DNA from: Mameliella sp. MMSF_3455 | Lineage (GTDB): Bacteria > Pseudomonadota > Alphaproteobacteria > Rhodobacterales > Rhodobacteraceae | Assembly: GCF_030733205.1 (NCBI RefSeq) | Contig: NZ_JASHJL010000009.1 | Coordinates: forward strand, 90,830-154,829 | Direction of reading: 5' to 3' | DNA length: 64,000 nucleotides | Part shown: piece after piece, positions 44,564 to 53,559 of the stretch | How positions within the stretch are numbered: position 1 is the stretch's first letter | Layout of the letters: the number at the start of each line of letters is the position of its first letter | Translations under genes and position numbers: made by a program | Notes under the pieces: model-generated | The model's database searches: none | What the model was told of the DNA's origin: nothing | What the model saw: the letters and a program-made list of their open reading frames with translations, nothing else

Positions 44564-47527
44564 ATGGCCCAGAATTCCCGGATCGCGGCCGTTCTCGGCC
44601 CGACCAACACAGGCAAGACCCATTACGCCATCGAGCGGATGCTTGGGTATCGCACCGGCGTGATCGGCCTGCCGCTGCGCCTGCTTGCGCGCGAGGTCTT
44701 TGACAAGATCGTGGCGATCCGAGGACCGTCTGTCGTGGCGCTGGTGACGGGTGAGGAGCGGATCGTTCCGCCGCGGGCGAAGTACTGGGTCTGCACGGTC
44801 GAGGCGATGCCCGAGGGCATGGGGACGGATTTCGTCGCCATCGACGAGATCCAGTTGTGTGCGGATCCTGAACGCGGCCATGTCTTTACCGACCGCCTGC
44901 TGCGGATGCGCGGCACGCATGAAACGCTTTTCCTCGGGTCTGACACCATGCGCGGCCCTATCGGGGCGCTGGTTCCGGGGGTGGAATACGTCCGTCGCGA
45001 ACGGATGAGCCAGCTTGTCTATACCGGCTCGAAAAAGATCAGCCGCCTGCCTGCGCGGACCGCCATCGTCGGTTTCAGCGTCGACAACGTCTATGCCATC
45101 GCGGAACTGCTGAAACGGCAAAAGGGGGGCGCGGCCGTGGTGATGGGGGCGCTGTCACCCCGGACACGCAACGCGCAGGTGGACCTCTACCAGAATGGCG
45201 AGGTCGATTATCTCGTGGCGACCGATGCCATCGGCATGGGCCTGAACCTCGACATCGACCATGTCGCCTTTTCCTCGCTGACGAAATTCGATGGGCGGCG
45301 GATGCGCCCGCTGCAACCGAACGAACTGGCGCAGATCGCGGGCCGGGCGGGGCGGGGCATGTCCAATGGCACCTTTGGCGTCACCGGTGACACCGGGCCG
45401 ATTCCGGACGAATGGGCAGAGGCGATCTGCAATCATTCCTTCACACCGCTGAAGAAACTGAACTGGCGCAGCGCGGCGCTGCGGTTCGGCTCGATCGACG
45501 CGCTGGACGCAAGCCTTGACGCCTCGCCCGACCACGAGATGCTGATCAAGGCGCGCGAGGCCGACGACCTGCGCGCCCTGAGGGCGCTGGCCTCCGAGGC
45601 AGAGGTGCGGGCGCGGGCCTCGGACGCGGCATCGGTGCAATTGTTGTGGGATGTTTGCCGAATCCCCGATTTCCGCGGAATTTCGCCGGCGGAACACGCG
45701 GGCCTCCTGGGCGTTATCTTTGGGCACTTGCATCAAAACGGACGCGTGCCCGATGATTTCCTGGCTCGACAGGTCAACAGGATCGACCGGACCGATGGCG
45801 ACATTGACACATTGTCGAAACGGCTGGCGTATATCCGCACATGGACTTATGTGGCTCAGCGAAAGGGCTGGGTCGCTGACGAAGACCATTGGCGCGGGCG
45901 AACACGCGCTGTAGAAGACGCCCTGTCGGACGCCTTGCACGAGCGTCTGACGCAGAGATTTGTAGACCGGCGCACCAGTGTTCTACTGCGCCGGTTGAAA
46001 CAGAAGGAGGCCCTCTTGGCCGAAGTGAACGATCAGGGTGAAGTCACCGTCGAAGGTCATCTCGTCGGCAGGCTAGAGGGGTTCCGGTTCCGGCAGGACA
46101 AGGATGCGACGGGCCAGGAGGCCAAGACGCTGCGTCAGGCAAGCCTGCAGGCACTGACACCGCATTTCCACTTGCGCGCCGACCGATTCTACAATGCGCC
46201 GGATACCGAGATCGACTTTACCGAACAAGGTGGGTTGATGTGGGGCGAGCAGGCGGTCGGCAAACTGGCCAAGGGCGACGATCCGCTCAAGCCGCGCGTG
46301 GTGGCCTTTGTCGATGACGAGGCCGGGCATGACGTGGCCGAGAAGGTCACGCGCCGCTTGCAGCATTTCATGGACCGCAAGATCGCGGCCCTGTTCGAGC
46401 CGCTTCTGAAAATGCGCGACGATGATGCGCTGACCGGCCTGGCGCGGGGCTTTGCCTTCCAGATGGTGGAGGCGATGGGCGTGATCCCGCGGTCCCAGGT
46501 GGCGGATGACGTCAAGGCGCTGGATCAGGATGCGCGCGGGTCCTTGCGCAAGCACGGCGTGCGTTTCGGTCAGTACACGATCTTCATGCCGCTGCTGCTG
46601 AAACCGGCACCGACTCGGCTGCGGCTTGTGCTGTGGTCGCTGGCCAACGGGCTGGACGAGTTCCCCGAGGCGCCGCCGCCGGGGCTGGTTACCGTGCCGA
46701 ACATGGAAGAAGTTCCGGCGCAGCATTACTCGCTGGCGGGCTATCGCAAGGCTGGTGCTCGGGCGATCCGCATCGACATGCTGGAGCGTCTGGCAGACAT
46801 GCTGCGCGCCGAGGACAGCCGTGGCGGGTTCGAGGCCAAGGCCGACATGCTCTCGATCACCGGGATGACGCTGGAACAGTTTGCCGACCTGATGCAGGGC
46901 CTGGGCTATCGCGCCGAAAAGGGTGAACGCGAAAAGGTCAAACCCGCCGATGCGGTGGTCGCGAGTGAGGCAGGTGCCCCGGCCGAGGACAAGCCTGTCA
47001 TGGACGCCGCGGGCGAAGAGCCGGCAGGCGTGACGCCGGATGCGGCGGAACCCCCGCAGCCCGCCGATGTGGCCGAGCCTGTGGCGCAATTGGAAGACCA
47101 AGGCGAGGCGCCCGTTTCTGCCGAGCCGGCGGAACCCGTTGCCGAGACACCTGTGCCGGAAACACCGGAAGAGGAACTCACCCCGGGCGAGGCTCCGGAT
47201 GAGGCGCTGGCCGGTCCCGAGATGGAGGTTTTTTATTCCTTTACCTGGGGCGGCAATCGCGGCAACCAGCGCCGAGGTGGCGGCAAGCCCCGGCGCGAGG
47301 CGCGCGGTGGCGATGGGGCCAAGGGTGGCGGACGTCCGCAGCGTGGCGATCGGCAGGACAACAAGGGCGGCGACCGTCCCCGTGGCAAGGGGGGCAAACC
47401 GAAAGGCAAACCGCCACGCGATGGTGGTGGCCGCAAGTTCGAGTCGCGTCCTCCCAAGAAGGACAAGCCGATCGATCCGGACAATCCCTTTGCAGCGGCG
47501 CTCATGGGGCTCAAGGACAAGAGCTGA
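44564..47527 (+). CDS. SUV3-like DEAH-type RNA/DNA helicase with disordered tail
   Basis: Superfamily 2 helicase of 987 residues. Walker A is LGPTNTGKTH (Lys18), the DEIQ box (94-97) replaces DEAD, and motif VI lies in QIAGRAGRG near 265. This matches the SUV3/mitochondrial degradosome helicase-like bacterial family. After about residue 790 the tail is acidic and Pro/Glu-rich, then from about 895 basic and Gly/Arg-rich (RRGGGK, RGG-like), probably RNA-binding. It is immediately followed by an S4-domain RNA-binding gene, so the pair probably acts on RNA. Confidence 0.9.
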   Translation: MAQNSRIAAVLGPTNTGKTHYAIERMLGYRTGVIGLPLRLLAREVFDKIVAIRGPSVVALVTGEERIVPPRAKYWVCTVEAMPEGMGTDFVAIDEIQLCADPERGHVFTDRLLRMRGTHETLFLGSDTMRGPIGALVPGVEYVRRERMSQLVYTGSKKISRLPARTAIVGFSVDNVYAIAELLKRQKGGAAVVMGALSPRTRNAQVDLYQNGEVDYLVATDAIGMGLNLDIDHVAFSSLTKFDGRRMRPLQPNELAQIAGRAGRGMSNGTFGVTGDTGPIPDEWAEAICNHSFTPLKKLNWRSAALRFGSIDALDASLDASPDHEMLIKAREADDLRALRALASEAEVRARASDAASVQLLWDVCRIPDFRGISPAEHAGLLGVIFGHLHQNGRVPDDFLARQVNRIDRTDGDIDTLSKRLAYIRTWTYVAQRKGWVADEDHWRGRTRAVEDALSDALHERLTQRFVDRRTSVLLRRLKQKEALLAEVNDQGEVTVEGHLVGRLEGFRFRQDKDATGQEAKTLRQASLQALTPHFHLRADRFYNAPDTEIDFTEQGGLMWGEQAVGKLAKGDDPLKPRVVAFVDDEAGHDVAEKVTRRLQHFMDRKIAALFEPLLKMRDDDALTGLARGFAFQMVEAMGVIPRSQVADDVKALDQDARGSLRKHGVRFGQYTIFMPLLLKPAPTRLRLVLWSLANGLDEFPEAPPPGLVTVPNMEEVPAQHYSLAGYRKAGARAIRIDMLERLADMLRAEDSRGGFEAKADMLSITGMTLEQFADLMQGLGYRAEKGEREKVKPADAVVASEAGAPAEDKPVMDAAGEEPAGVTPDAAEPPQPADVAEPVAQLEDQGEAPVSAEPAEPVAETPVPETPEEELTPGEAPDEALAGPEMEVFYSFTWGGNRGNQRRGGGKPRREARGGDGAKGGGRPQRGDRQDNKGGDRPRGKGGKPKGKPPRDGGGRKFESRPPKKDKPIDPDNPFAAALMGLKDKS

Positions 47528-47908
47528 ATGGGTGAAGGCCCCGCCAAGATCCGCCTGGACAAGTGGCTCTGGCATGCGCGGTTCTTCAAGACCCGCTCGC
47601 TGTCGGCCAAGCTTGTTTCGGGCGGGCATTGCCGGGTGAACGCGACGCCGGTGGCGAAGCCGGCTTTCCTGGTGGGGGCAGGGGACATCGTGACCTTTCC
47701 AAAAGAGCGCGATGTGCGGGTGATCCGAATTGTCGCGCCAGGAGAGCGGCGTGGGCCTGCGCCAGAGGCGCAGGCACTCTACGAGGACCTCGACCCGCCC
47801 AAGCCACGCGAGCGTGAACCGCAGGCGCCGCGCTACGAGGGCGGCGGTCGCCCGACCAAGAAAGACCGCCGTGCATTGGACAAGTCGCGCCCCTCGGCGC
47901 TTGAATGA
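47528..47908 (+). CDS. S4-domain RNA-binding protein (Hsp15-like)
   Basis: Protein of 126 residues with an N-terminal S4 fold (IRLDKWLWHARFFKTRSLSAKLV, cited in part; GHCRVN, AGDIVTF) and a basic C-terminus. It resembles Hsp15, which recycles stalled 50S subunits. The ATG abuts the helicase stop (TGAATG), so the two are coupled. It is 55 bases before fdxA. Confidence 0.9.
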   Translation: MGEGPAKIRLDKWLWHARFFKTRSLSAKLVSGGHCRVNATPVAKPAFLVGAGDIVTFPKERDVRVIRIVAPGERRGPAPEAQALYEDLDPPKPREREPQAPRYEGGGRPTKKDRRALDKSRPSALE

Positions 47909-47963
47909 TCCGGACCGCTGGATTAGCTAGGCGCAAAAGCGCGCCGCGAGGAAACAGAAGCTC

Positions 47964-48302
47964 ATGACCTACATCGTCAACGACGCTTGCATTGCCTGCA
48001 AATACACCGACTGCGTCGAGGTGTGCCCTGTGGATTGCTTCTACGAGGGTGAGAACATGTTGGTGATCCACCCCGATGAATGCATCGACTGCGGCGTCTG
48101 CGAGCCGGAGTGCCCCGCCGACGCCATCCGTCCTGACACAGAACCGGACATGGAGAAGTGGGTGGAGTTCAACCGCAAGTACGCGGAACTCTGGCCGGTC
48201 ATCATCTCCAAGAAGGATCCGCTGCCCGAGGCCGAGGAACGCGACGGCGAGTCCGGCAAGCTGGAGAAGTATTTCTCCGAGACGCCGGGCGAGGGCGGCT
48301 GA
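47964..48302 (+). CDS. fdxA: FdxA-type 7Fe ferredoxin
   Basis: Ferredoxin of 112 residues with two cluster sites: Cys9, Cys12, Cys17, Cys21 and Cys40, Cys43, Cys46, Cys50, in the spacing of 7Fe (3Fe-4S plus 4Fe-4S) ferredoxins. The long C-terminal extension (about 60-112) is the FdxA type. It is probably co-transcribed with the preceding helicase/S4 genes or from its own promoter. The next gene, carD, is 276 bases away and has its own promoter. Confidence 0.95.
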   Translation: MTYIVNDACIACKYTDCVEVCPVDCFYEGENMLVIHPDECIDCGVCEPECPADAIRPDTEPDMEKWVEFNRKYAELWPVIISKKDPLPEAEERDGESGKLEKYFSETPGEGG

Positions 48303-48411
48303 GAACGATTCGCCGCGTCCGTTCCGGTAGAACATGAAAACTTTTGCATAAATACCTGATGTTCAACGGGTAAACCTCAATCCGTGAGGGCGCTAGGATG
48401 TGCCCGGAATC

Positions 48412-48422
48412 TGTGCTATACA
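48412..48422 (+). promoter_or_regulatory. Extended -10 promoter candidate upstream of carD
   Basis: TGTGC followed by TATACA (48417-48422) gives the extended -10 pattern TGnTATAMA. The -35 region has no good TTGACA match. It would start transcription near 48429. Confidence 0.5.
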
Positions 48423-48428
48423 TGTCTT

Positions 48429-48540
48429 TCACATGATGACTGCACGTTCGGGGCGTACTGCCCAACGTCCCCACGGGGCATAACCAGACTGTATGACATG
48501 AGATGAGCGGGAATCCAGCGATCCCCGGTCGTCTTTTTTG
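48429..48540 (+). ncRNA. Candidate sRNA or attenuated leader of carD
   Basis: A region of about 112 bases between a candidate extended -10 and the carD gene folds into three hairpins. ACGTT/AACGT encloses a GGGC/GCCC inner stem. A short CCC/GGG hairpin follows. A terminator-like stem (48502-48511 with 48524-48533, one mismatch and one G-U) ends in six Ts at 48534-48539. No start codon or coding character is seen. It could be an independent sRNA or an attenuator in the carD leader. No Rfam family is recognised. Confidence 0.4.
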
Positions 48541-48578
48541 TCGCCTAGTCAACTGATGAGTTGCGAGGAACGACCTAT

Positions 48579-49085
48579 ATGACCAAGACCAAGAAAAACG
48601 ACTTCCGTCCCAATGACTATGTGGTCTACCCGGCGCATGGCGTCGGCCAGATCATGTCGATCGAGAAACAGGAGATTGCCGGGATCAGCCTCGAACTCTT
48701 CGTGATTTCCTTCGAGAAGGACAAGATGACCCTGCGCGTGCCGACGCACAAGGCCACCGAAGTCGGAATGCGGTCGCTGTCGTCCCCGGACGTGGTGAAC
48801 GAAGCGATGAAGACGCTCAAGGGGAAGGCCAAGGTCAAGCGCGCAATGTGGTCGCGCCGTGCTCAGGAGTATGAGCAGAAGATCAACTCGGGTGACCTGA
48901 TCGCCATCGCCGAAGTGGTGCGCGACCTGCACCGTGCCGACGACCAGCGCGAACAATCCTACTCCGAGCGACAGCTCTACGAGGCCGCGCTGGAGCGCCT
49001 GACCCGCGAAATCGCCGCTGTTTCCGGCGATGAGGCCGCCGCGGCCAAGCAGGTTGACGAAGTGCTGGGCCTGCGCGCCGCGTAA
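48579..49085 (+). CDS. carD: CarD-family transcriptional regulator
   Basis: Protein of 168 residues with an N-terminal RNA-polymerase-interaction domain (Tudor-like; NDYVVYPAHGVGQI) and a helical DNA-binding C-terminal domain. CarD stabilises open promoter complexes and supports rRNA transcription. I chose the ATG at 48579 (MTKTKKNDF); a GAGGA about 10 bases upstream supports it. It is monocistronic, with a strong terminator at 49113. Confidence 0.95.
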   Translation: MTKTKKNDFRPNDYVVYPAHGVGQIMSIEKQEIAGISLELFVISFEKDKMTLRVPTHKATEVGMRSLSSPDVVNEAMKTLKGKAKVKRAMWSRRAQEYEQKINSGDLIAIAEVVRDLHRADDQREQSYSERQLYEAALERLTREIAAVSGDEAAAAKQVDEVLGLRAA

Positions 49086-49112
49086 GCGACCTGCGAAACG
49101 GAAATGAACTGA

Positions 49113-49138
49113 CCGCGTCCCCCGGGGCGCGGTTTTTT
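49113..49138 (+). terminator. Intrinsic terminator of carD
   Basis: A stem CCGCGTCC/GGGGCGCGG (one G-U) with a small loop is followed by six Ts, 27 bases after the carD stop. Confidence 0.85.
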
Positions 49139-49154
49139 CATGTCCGGTCCGCGC

Positions 49155-51038
49155 TTATGCGGCGTCCTGCTTTCCACGCTCTGTCAGTGCGGTGTAAAGT
49201 TCTGCCTCCAGTTCGCGCTCCAGTTCCTTGGACCGCGCGACATAAGCCGCGTTCTCGGCCGGGGAAATGGACGGGTCCCAGAGCTGGGCCAAATCGCGGA
49301 TGGTGCGACGGTCGTGGTGGTAGAACGTCTCTTCGGCGATGGCGGCCTCGAATTCGCTCATGCCGACGTTTTCCAGCACATAGCGGCCGGCACGCAGGCT
49401 GCTGTCGAACATCTCTCGGACGATGTCGTTCGCCCCGGCCTGGTAGAGCGCGTACACATGCGTCCGGTCGCGGGCGCGGGCGACGATGTGCAGGTCCGGG
49501 CGGACGCGGCGGGCATAGGCCACCAGCTTTGTCGTGGCCTTGGGGTCGTCCAGGGCTGCCACCAGGACACGCGCCGAATCGATCCCGGCGGCGTGCAACA
49601 GTTCGGGCCGCGTGGGATCGCCGAAGAAGCCCTTTACCCCGAACCGGCGGATCAACTGGATCGTCTTGATGTCATGGTCAAGCACGACGGTACGGTGGCC
49701 GGCAGAGCGGACAAGGCGGTTGACGATCTGTCCAAAGCGCCCGATCCCCGCGATCAGCACCGGGCCAGCCTCGTCGATGACGTCTTCTTCGGCGCTTTCG
49801 GTGCGCGCGCTGAAGCCCTTGTTGAGATAGTCGAACAGAAGGAAGAGCAGGGGGGTGATCAGCATGGTCATGGCGATGATCAGCAGAAGCCGGCCGCCGA
49901 GATCGGCGGAAAAGACGCTTTGCTGGCGACCGAAGGAGATCAGGACGAAGCCGAACTCGCCGGCCTGTGCCAGTCCCAGCGTGAACAGCCACAGGCCGCG
50001 TTTGCGCAGGCCAAAGGCACGACCCAGACCGTAAAGTACCGCGCCCTTGACCAGGATTACCGCCAACGCCAGCCCGAGGATCGTCAGCGGTTCCTCCAAA
50101 AGAGCGCCCACATCGATCCCGGCGCCCACGGTGATGAAGAAAAGCCCCAGCAGCAGCCCCTTGAAGGGTTCGATGTCGGATTCCAGCTCGTGCCGGAATT
50201 CGGAGTTGGCAAGGACGACACCCGCAAGGAACGTGCCGAGTGCCGGCGACAGGCCGACAAGGATCATGAGGAAGGCGATGCCGATCACGATCAGCAGGGC
50301 GACGGCTGTGAACATCTCGGGCAGACGTGCGGCGTGGATGTAGCGGAACAGCGGCCTCGCACCATAGGCTCCGGCCAGGATGATCGCGGCGATCACGCCC
50401 AGCGTCACCAGCGCCGCGCCCCAGCCGGGAAGGCCCTCGACCAGGGACATCGCCGCGTGATGGGCGTCGCCGGCATGGTCCCCGTGGTCACCGTTCTGTT
50501 CCAGGAATGCCCCGGGGCTGACGAAGGCGGGAATCGACAAAAGCGGCAGGATGACCAGGATCGGTATGACCGCGATGTCCTGTGTCAGCAGGACGGAGAA
50601 GGCGGATCGCCCGCCATTGGTTTGCATCAGGTTCTTTTCATTCAGCGTCTGCAGCACGATGGCGGTCGAGGACAGCGCCAGCGCGAGGCCCACGGCCAGG
50701 GCGGTCGGCCAGGCCAGGCCAAGGGCCATGCCGCCGGCGAAGATCGCGGAGGTGGTCAGCAGGATCTGCAGGCCCCCGAGCCCGATCAGACGGTGCCGCA
50801 TGTCCCAGAGCGCGCGCGGTTCCAATTCCAGCCCGATGATGAACAGCATCATGACCACGCCGAACTCGGCAAAGTGCTGGATATCATCGGTGGCCACGAC
50901 CAGCCCGAGGCCGGGACCGATCACGAGACCGGCCAGCAGGTAGCCAAGCACCGAGCCAAGTCCCAGGCGCGCCGCGAGGGGGACCGCGATCACGGCGGCG
51001 AGAAGAAAGACAGAAGCCTGAAAAAGAAAGGAGTCCAC
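49155..51038 (-). CDS. Kef-type cation:proton antiporter with TrkA-N domain
   Basis: CPA2 antiporter of about 627 residues. The N-terminal membrane part (about 1-380, 11-13 helices) has the LLAGLVIGPGLGL and GLELEPRALW motifs. A His-rich loop (GDHAGDAHH) is a notable feature. A Rossmann TrkA-N (RCK) domain follows at about 420-540 (LIAGIGRFGQIVNRL). It probably exchanges K+ for protons under ligand control. The GTG at 51038, with GGAGAAG upstream, is preferred; an upstream ATG at 51263 would add 75 unlikely residues. Confidence 0.9.
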   Translation of the reverse strand: MDSFLFQASVFLLAAVIAVPLAARLGLGSVLGYLLAGLVIGPGLGLVVATDDIQHFAEFGVVMMLFIIGLELEPRALWDMRHRLIGLGGLQILLTTSAIFAGGMALGLAWPTALAVGLALALSSTAIVLQTLNEKNLMQTNGGRSAFSVLLTQDIAVIPILVILPLLSIPAFVSPGAFLEQNGDHGDHAGDAHHAAMSLVEGLPGWGAALVTLGVIAAIILAGAYGARPLFRYIHAARLPEMFTAVALLIVIGIAFLMILVGLSPALGTFLAGVVLANSEFRHELESDIEPFKGLLLGLFFITVGAGIDVGALLEEPLTILGLALAVILVKGAVLYGLGRAFGLRKRGLWLFTLGLAQAGEFGFVLISFGRQQSVFSADLGGRLLLIIAMTMLITPLLFLLFDYLNKGFSARTESAEEDVIDEAGPVLIAGIGRFGQIVNRLVRSAGHRTVVLDHDIKTIQLIRRFGVKGFFGDPTRPELLHAAGIDSARVLVAALDDPKATTKLVAYARRVRPDLHIVARARDRTHVYALYQAGANDIVREMFDSSLRAGRYVLENVGMSEFEAAIAEETFYHHDRRTIRDLAQLWDPSISPAENAAYVARSKELERELEAELYTALTERGKQDAA

Positions 51039-51159
51039 GCGCTTCTCCGCTGATTGGCCAACACCCCATATTGTGCCGGGGAAGGCCGGAGAGGCAACCG
51101 GAGACATGTGAAATCTGCCTGCGATACAGGCAGGTTGCCCTGTGCAGGGCAGGGACGAA

Positions 51160-52074
51160 CTACTCAGCGGGCACCATTGGCGGCTGCGGGCGCGGCAATC
51201 GTGGGCGCAGGCGCGACCACCGTGGGGCGCAGGCCGTGGGCAGAACCGCGCGCAGGCGGTCAAGCGGTAGCTCGCCGCTCAGTATGGCGCGGTAGAGCGA
51301 AAAGACCCCGTCGCGCAGGTAAGGCGACCAATGGCAGATCAGGCGTTCCGGCGGCGCGATCGGATAGCCCAGGCGCCGCAAGGCCGCGAGGCTCTCTGCA
51401 TCGTCAAGTTGCAGCGTCACCATGTGCGGCAGGTCCACCCCCCCATGTCCCAACATGCGGTCGCCCGGATGCATCGGGGGCACCAGCCGTTCCAGTACGA
51501 AATCGAACAGGTCGTTTTCACGGCTGGTGACATTGAGCACCTGTGTCCGGCAGCCTCTTGCGCTGTCGAGCGTGCTGCGTGCGACTTCGCCGTATTCCGC
51601 CGCGGCCAGCAAAACGGCGCGTGTGATGGCGCCGGGCGCGCCTGCGCGCACCGCGGCGAGGGAGACCCGAGCGCCAAGCGAGTGGGCGATGACGTTGACC
51701 GGGCGTCGCGGAGCCAGGCGGCGCACCTCGCGCACCAGTCCGGCCAGCGCCTCTCCTGCCGAGGCCGCTCGTCGATGTGCCGCCCAGATCGAACCGCGCG
51801 CCTGCCAGCCAAAGGAAATGGCGACGCGGTTGTCCAGACCCAGGCGCGCTGGCCAGCTGACCACCCTGCGGTCGGCGGCGTGCGGGGTGGGGGACATCAG
51901 CGAAGCGTGCGGACAGTGCTGGGGGTGGCCGGGTTGGTACTTGTAGCCATGCACCATGATGGTGACCGGGCCCGTATCCGTCGCCAATGCGGCCGCGAGC
52001 GCTGGCAACAAGGGGGCAGGGTCGCCGTGCAGGCGGGCCTCGGTTTCGGCAACTGTGATCCGTAGCATTGGCAT
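51160..52074 (-). CDS. Alpha/beta hydrolase (DUF900-like esterase)
   Basis: Protein of 304 residues with the nucleophile elbow AHSLGARVS (Ser about 131) and a HGY oxyanion motif (IMVHGYKYQPG). The late His lies near GGVDLPHM. It resembles DUF900-type alpha/beta hydrolases. Internal ATG at 52068 is also possible. It is divergent from the SAM-II/metZ region and 122 bases upstream of the antiporter gene on the same strand. Confidence 0.8.
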   Translation of the reverse strand: MPMLRITVAETEARLHGDPAPLLPALAAALATDTGPVTIMVHGYKYQPGHPQHCPHASLMSPTPHAADRRVVSWPARLGLDNRVAISFGWQARGSIWAAHRRAASAGEALAGLVREVRRLAPRRPVNVIAHSLGARVSLAAVRAGAPGAITRAVLLAAAEYGEVARSTLDSARGCRTQVLNVTSRENDLFDFVLERLVPPMHPGDRMLGHGGVDLPHMVTLQLDDAESLAALRRLGYPIAPPERLICHWSPYLRDGVFSLYRAILSGELPLDRLRAVLPTACAPRWSRLRPRLPRPQPPMVPAE

Positions 52075-52160
52075 GGCAGCGTCCCACTACATCTTGTGCG
52101 TGGCCCTACCTGAATGCTGCGACGGTATCGTGAAGAGCGGGTTACATCATCGTGACGCCC

Positions 52161-52189
52161 TTGCAATGTGATCTTAACGTCTCTATGCC
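52161..52189 (+). promoter_or_regulatory. metZ promoter candidate
   Basis: TTGCAA (52161-52166) and TATGCC (52184-52189) with a 17-base spacer; the start site would be near 52196, at the first riboswitch stem. Confidence 0.45.
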
Positions 52190-52190
52190 A

Positions 52191-52260
52191 ACGCCCGTGG
52201 CGATTTGTTACCGGATTGCGGGCCACAAAGGGCATCGCCCCTTTAAATTCCGCTAAAGAG
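52191..52260 (+). promoter_or_regulatory. SAM-II riboswitch
   Basis: The conserved SAM-II core is present: the stem GTGGC (52197-52201) / GCCAC (52222-52226), the loop segment GATTTG-x-x-ACCGG, the pseudoknot GCGG (52218-52221) / CCGC (52250-52253) and the invariant CGCTAAAGA (52251-52259). An optional small hairpin (AAAGGG/CCCTTT) is inserted between them. SAM-II elements in alphaproteobacteria control methionine biosynthesis, and metZ follows directly. Bound SAM should turn expression down. Confidence 0.87.
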
Positions 52261-52268
52261 GTCAGACG

Positions 52269-52305
52269 GAAGCTCCTTTCGCTTGGCCGCGATCGGAGCT
52301 TTTTT
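52269..52305 (+). terminator. Intrinsic terminator between SAM-II aptamer and metZ
   Basis: Arms AAGCTCC and GGAGCTT with an inner TCGC/GCGA stem and TTGGCC loop are followed by six Ts (52300-52305). It lies 10 bases past the aptamer and 16 bases before the metZ ATG, so the riboswitch may act by transcription attenuation. Confidence 0.8.
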
Positions 52306-52320
52306 GTTGGGAGTGGATCC

Positions 52321-53514
52321 ATGAGCATCGAAGAGAAACAGGCGCGCGGCAAGGCGACGAACCTCGTGCACGGCGGCACCAAGCGCAGTCAGTGGGGCGA
52401 AGTCAGCGAAGCGATCTTTCTCACGCAGGGGTTCGTCTATGACACCGCCGAGGCGGCAGAGGCGCGCTTTCTCAAGGCGGGCGAGGACGAGTTCATCTAT
52501 GCCCGCTACGGCAACCCCACCGTGGCCATGTTCGAAGAGCGCATGGCGCTGCTGGAAGGCGCCGAGGACGGGTTTGCCTGTGCCAGCGGCATGGCGGCGG
52601 TCAGCGGTGCGCTGACCTCGATGCTGCGGGCGGGCGATCACGTCGTCTCGGCCAGGGCGCTGTTCGGTTCCTGCCTCTATGTCCTGGAAGAGGTGTTGAC
52701 GCGCTACGGTGTCGAGGTGACCTTCGTCGATGGCGAGGACCTCGCTCAATGGGAGGCCGCCATTCGCCCCGACACCAAGGCGGTCTTTTTCGAAAGCATG
52801 TCGAACCCGACGCTGCAACTGGTGGATATCACCGGGGTCGCGGAACTGGCGCACAGGGTCGGTGCCACGGTCATCGTGGACAACGTGTTCTCGACGCCGG
52901 TCTATTCCAAGGCCATTGCGCAGGGGGCTGACCTGGTTGTCTATTCCACGACCAAGCATGTCGACGGCCAGGGCCGCTGCCTGGGCGGCGTGATCCTTGG
53001 CACGCGAGAGCATATCCGCGGCGTCGTCGAACCCTACATGAAGCATACCGGCGGCTCGATGAGTCCATTCAACGCCTGGGTGATGCTGAAGGGGCTGGAG
53101 ACGCTGAAATTGCGCGTGCGCGCCCAGACCGAGGGCGCCGTGGCCCTGGCAGAAGCCCTGGCGGATCACCCCAAGATCTCTCGGATGATCTATCCGGGAC
53201 ATGCCAGCCATCCGCAGAACGCGCTGGTGCAGCAGCAGCTTGGCGCGGGAGGCACGCTGGTGTCCTTCGAGGTCGCGGGTGGCAAGGGGGCGGCCTTTCG
53301 CCTGTTGAACGCGCTGCAGGTGGTCATCATCTCGAATAACCTGGGCGACGCGAAATCCATCGCCACCCACCCGGCCACCACCACGCACCAGCGCTTGAAG
53401 CCGGAACAACGGGCTGCATTGGGCATTGGCGACGGGATGATCCGGCTGTCGGTGGGCATCGAGGACCCAGAGGACCTCGTTCGGGACGTTTTGCAGGCGC
53501 TGGACGCGGTCTGA
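52321..53514 (+). CDS. metZ: O-succinylhomoserine sulfhydrylase
   Basis: PLP-dependent Cys/Met metabolism enzyme of 397 residues that makes homocysteine from O-succinylhomoserine and sulfide. The PLP Lys is Lys212 in STTKHVDGQGRC. RYGNPT near 62-67 and GSMSPFNAW are family motifs. I chose the ATG at 52321 (MSIEEKQARG) with GGGAG upstream; a start further 5' would run through the riboswitch. Regulated by the SAM-II element. Confidence 0.95.
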   Translation: MSIEEKQARGKATNLVHGGTKRSQWGEVSEAIFLTQGFVYDTAEAAEARFLKAGEDEFIYARYGNPTVAMFEERMALLEGAEDGFACASGMAAVSGALTSMLRAGDHVVSARALFGSCLYVLEEVLTRYGVEVTFVDGEDLAQWEAAIRPDTKAVFFESMSNPTLQLVDITGVAELAHRVGATVIVDNVFSTPVYSKAIAQGADLVVYSTTKHVDGQGRCLGGVILGTREHIRGVVEPYMKHTGGSMSPFNAWVMLKGLETLKLRVRAQTEGAVALAEALADHPKISRMIYPGHASHPQNALVQQQLGAGGTLVSFEVAGGKGAAFRLLNALQVVIISNNLGDAKSIATHPATTTHQRLKPEQRAALGIGDGMIRLSVGIEDPEDLVRDVLQALDAV

Positions 53515-53559
53515 CGGACAAGTGCCGCCTGCGAGTGATCCGGGGTCCGGTTAGCGACG

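Noticed and set aside
49140..51053. 637-codon plus-strand frame
   Set aside because: Antisense to the antiporter gene, which has membrane helices and an RCK motif.
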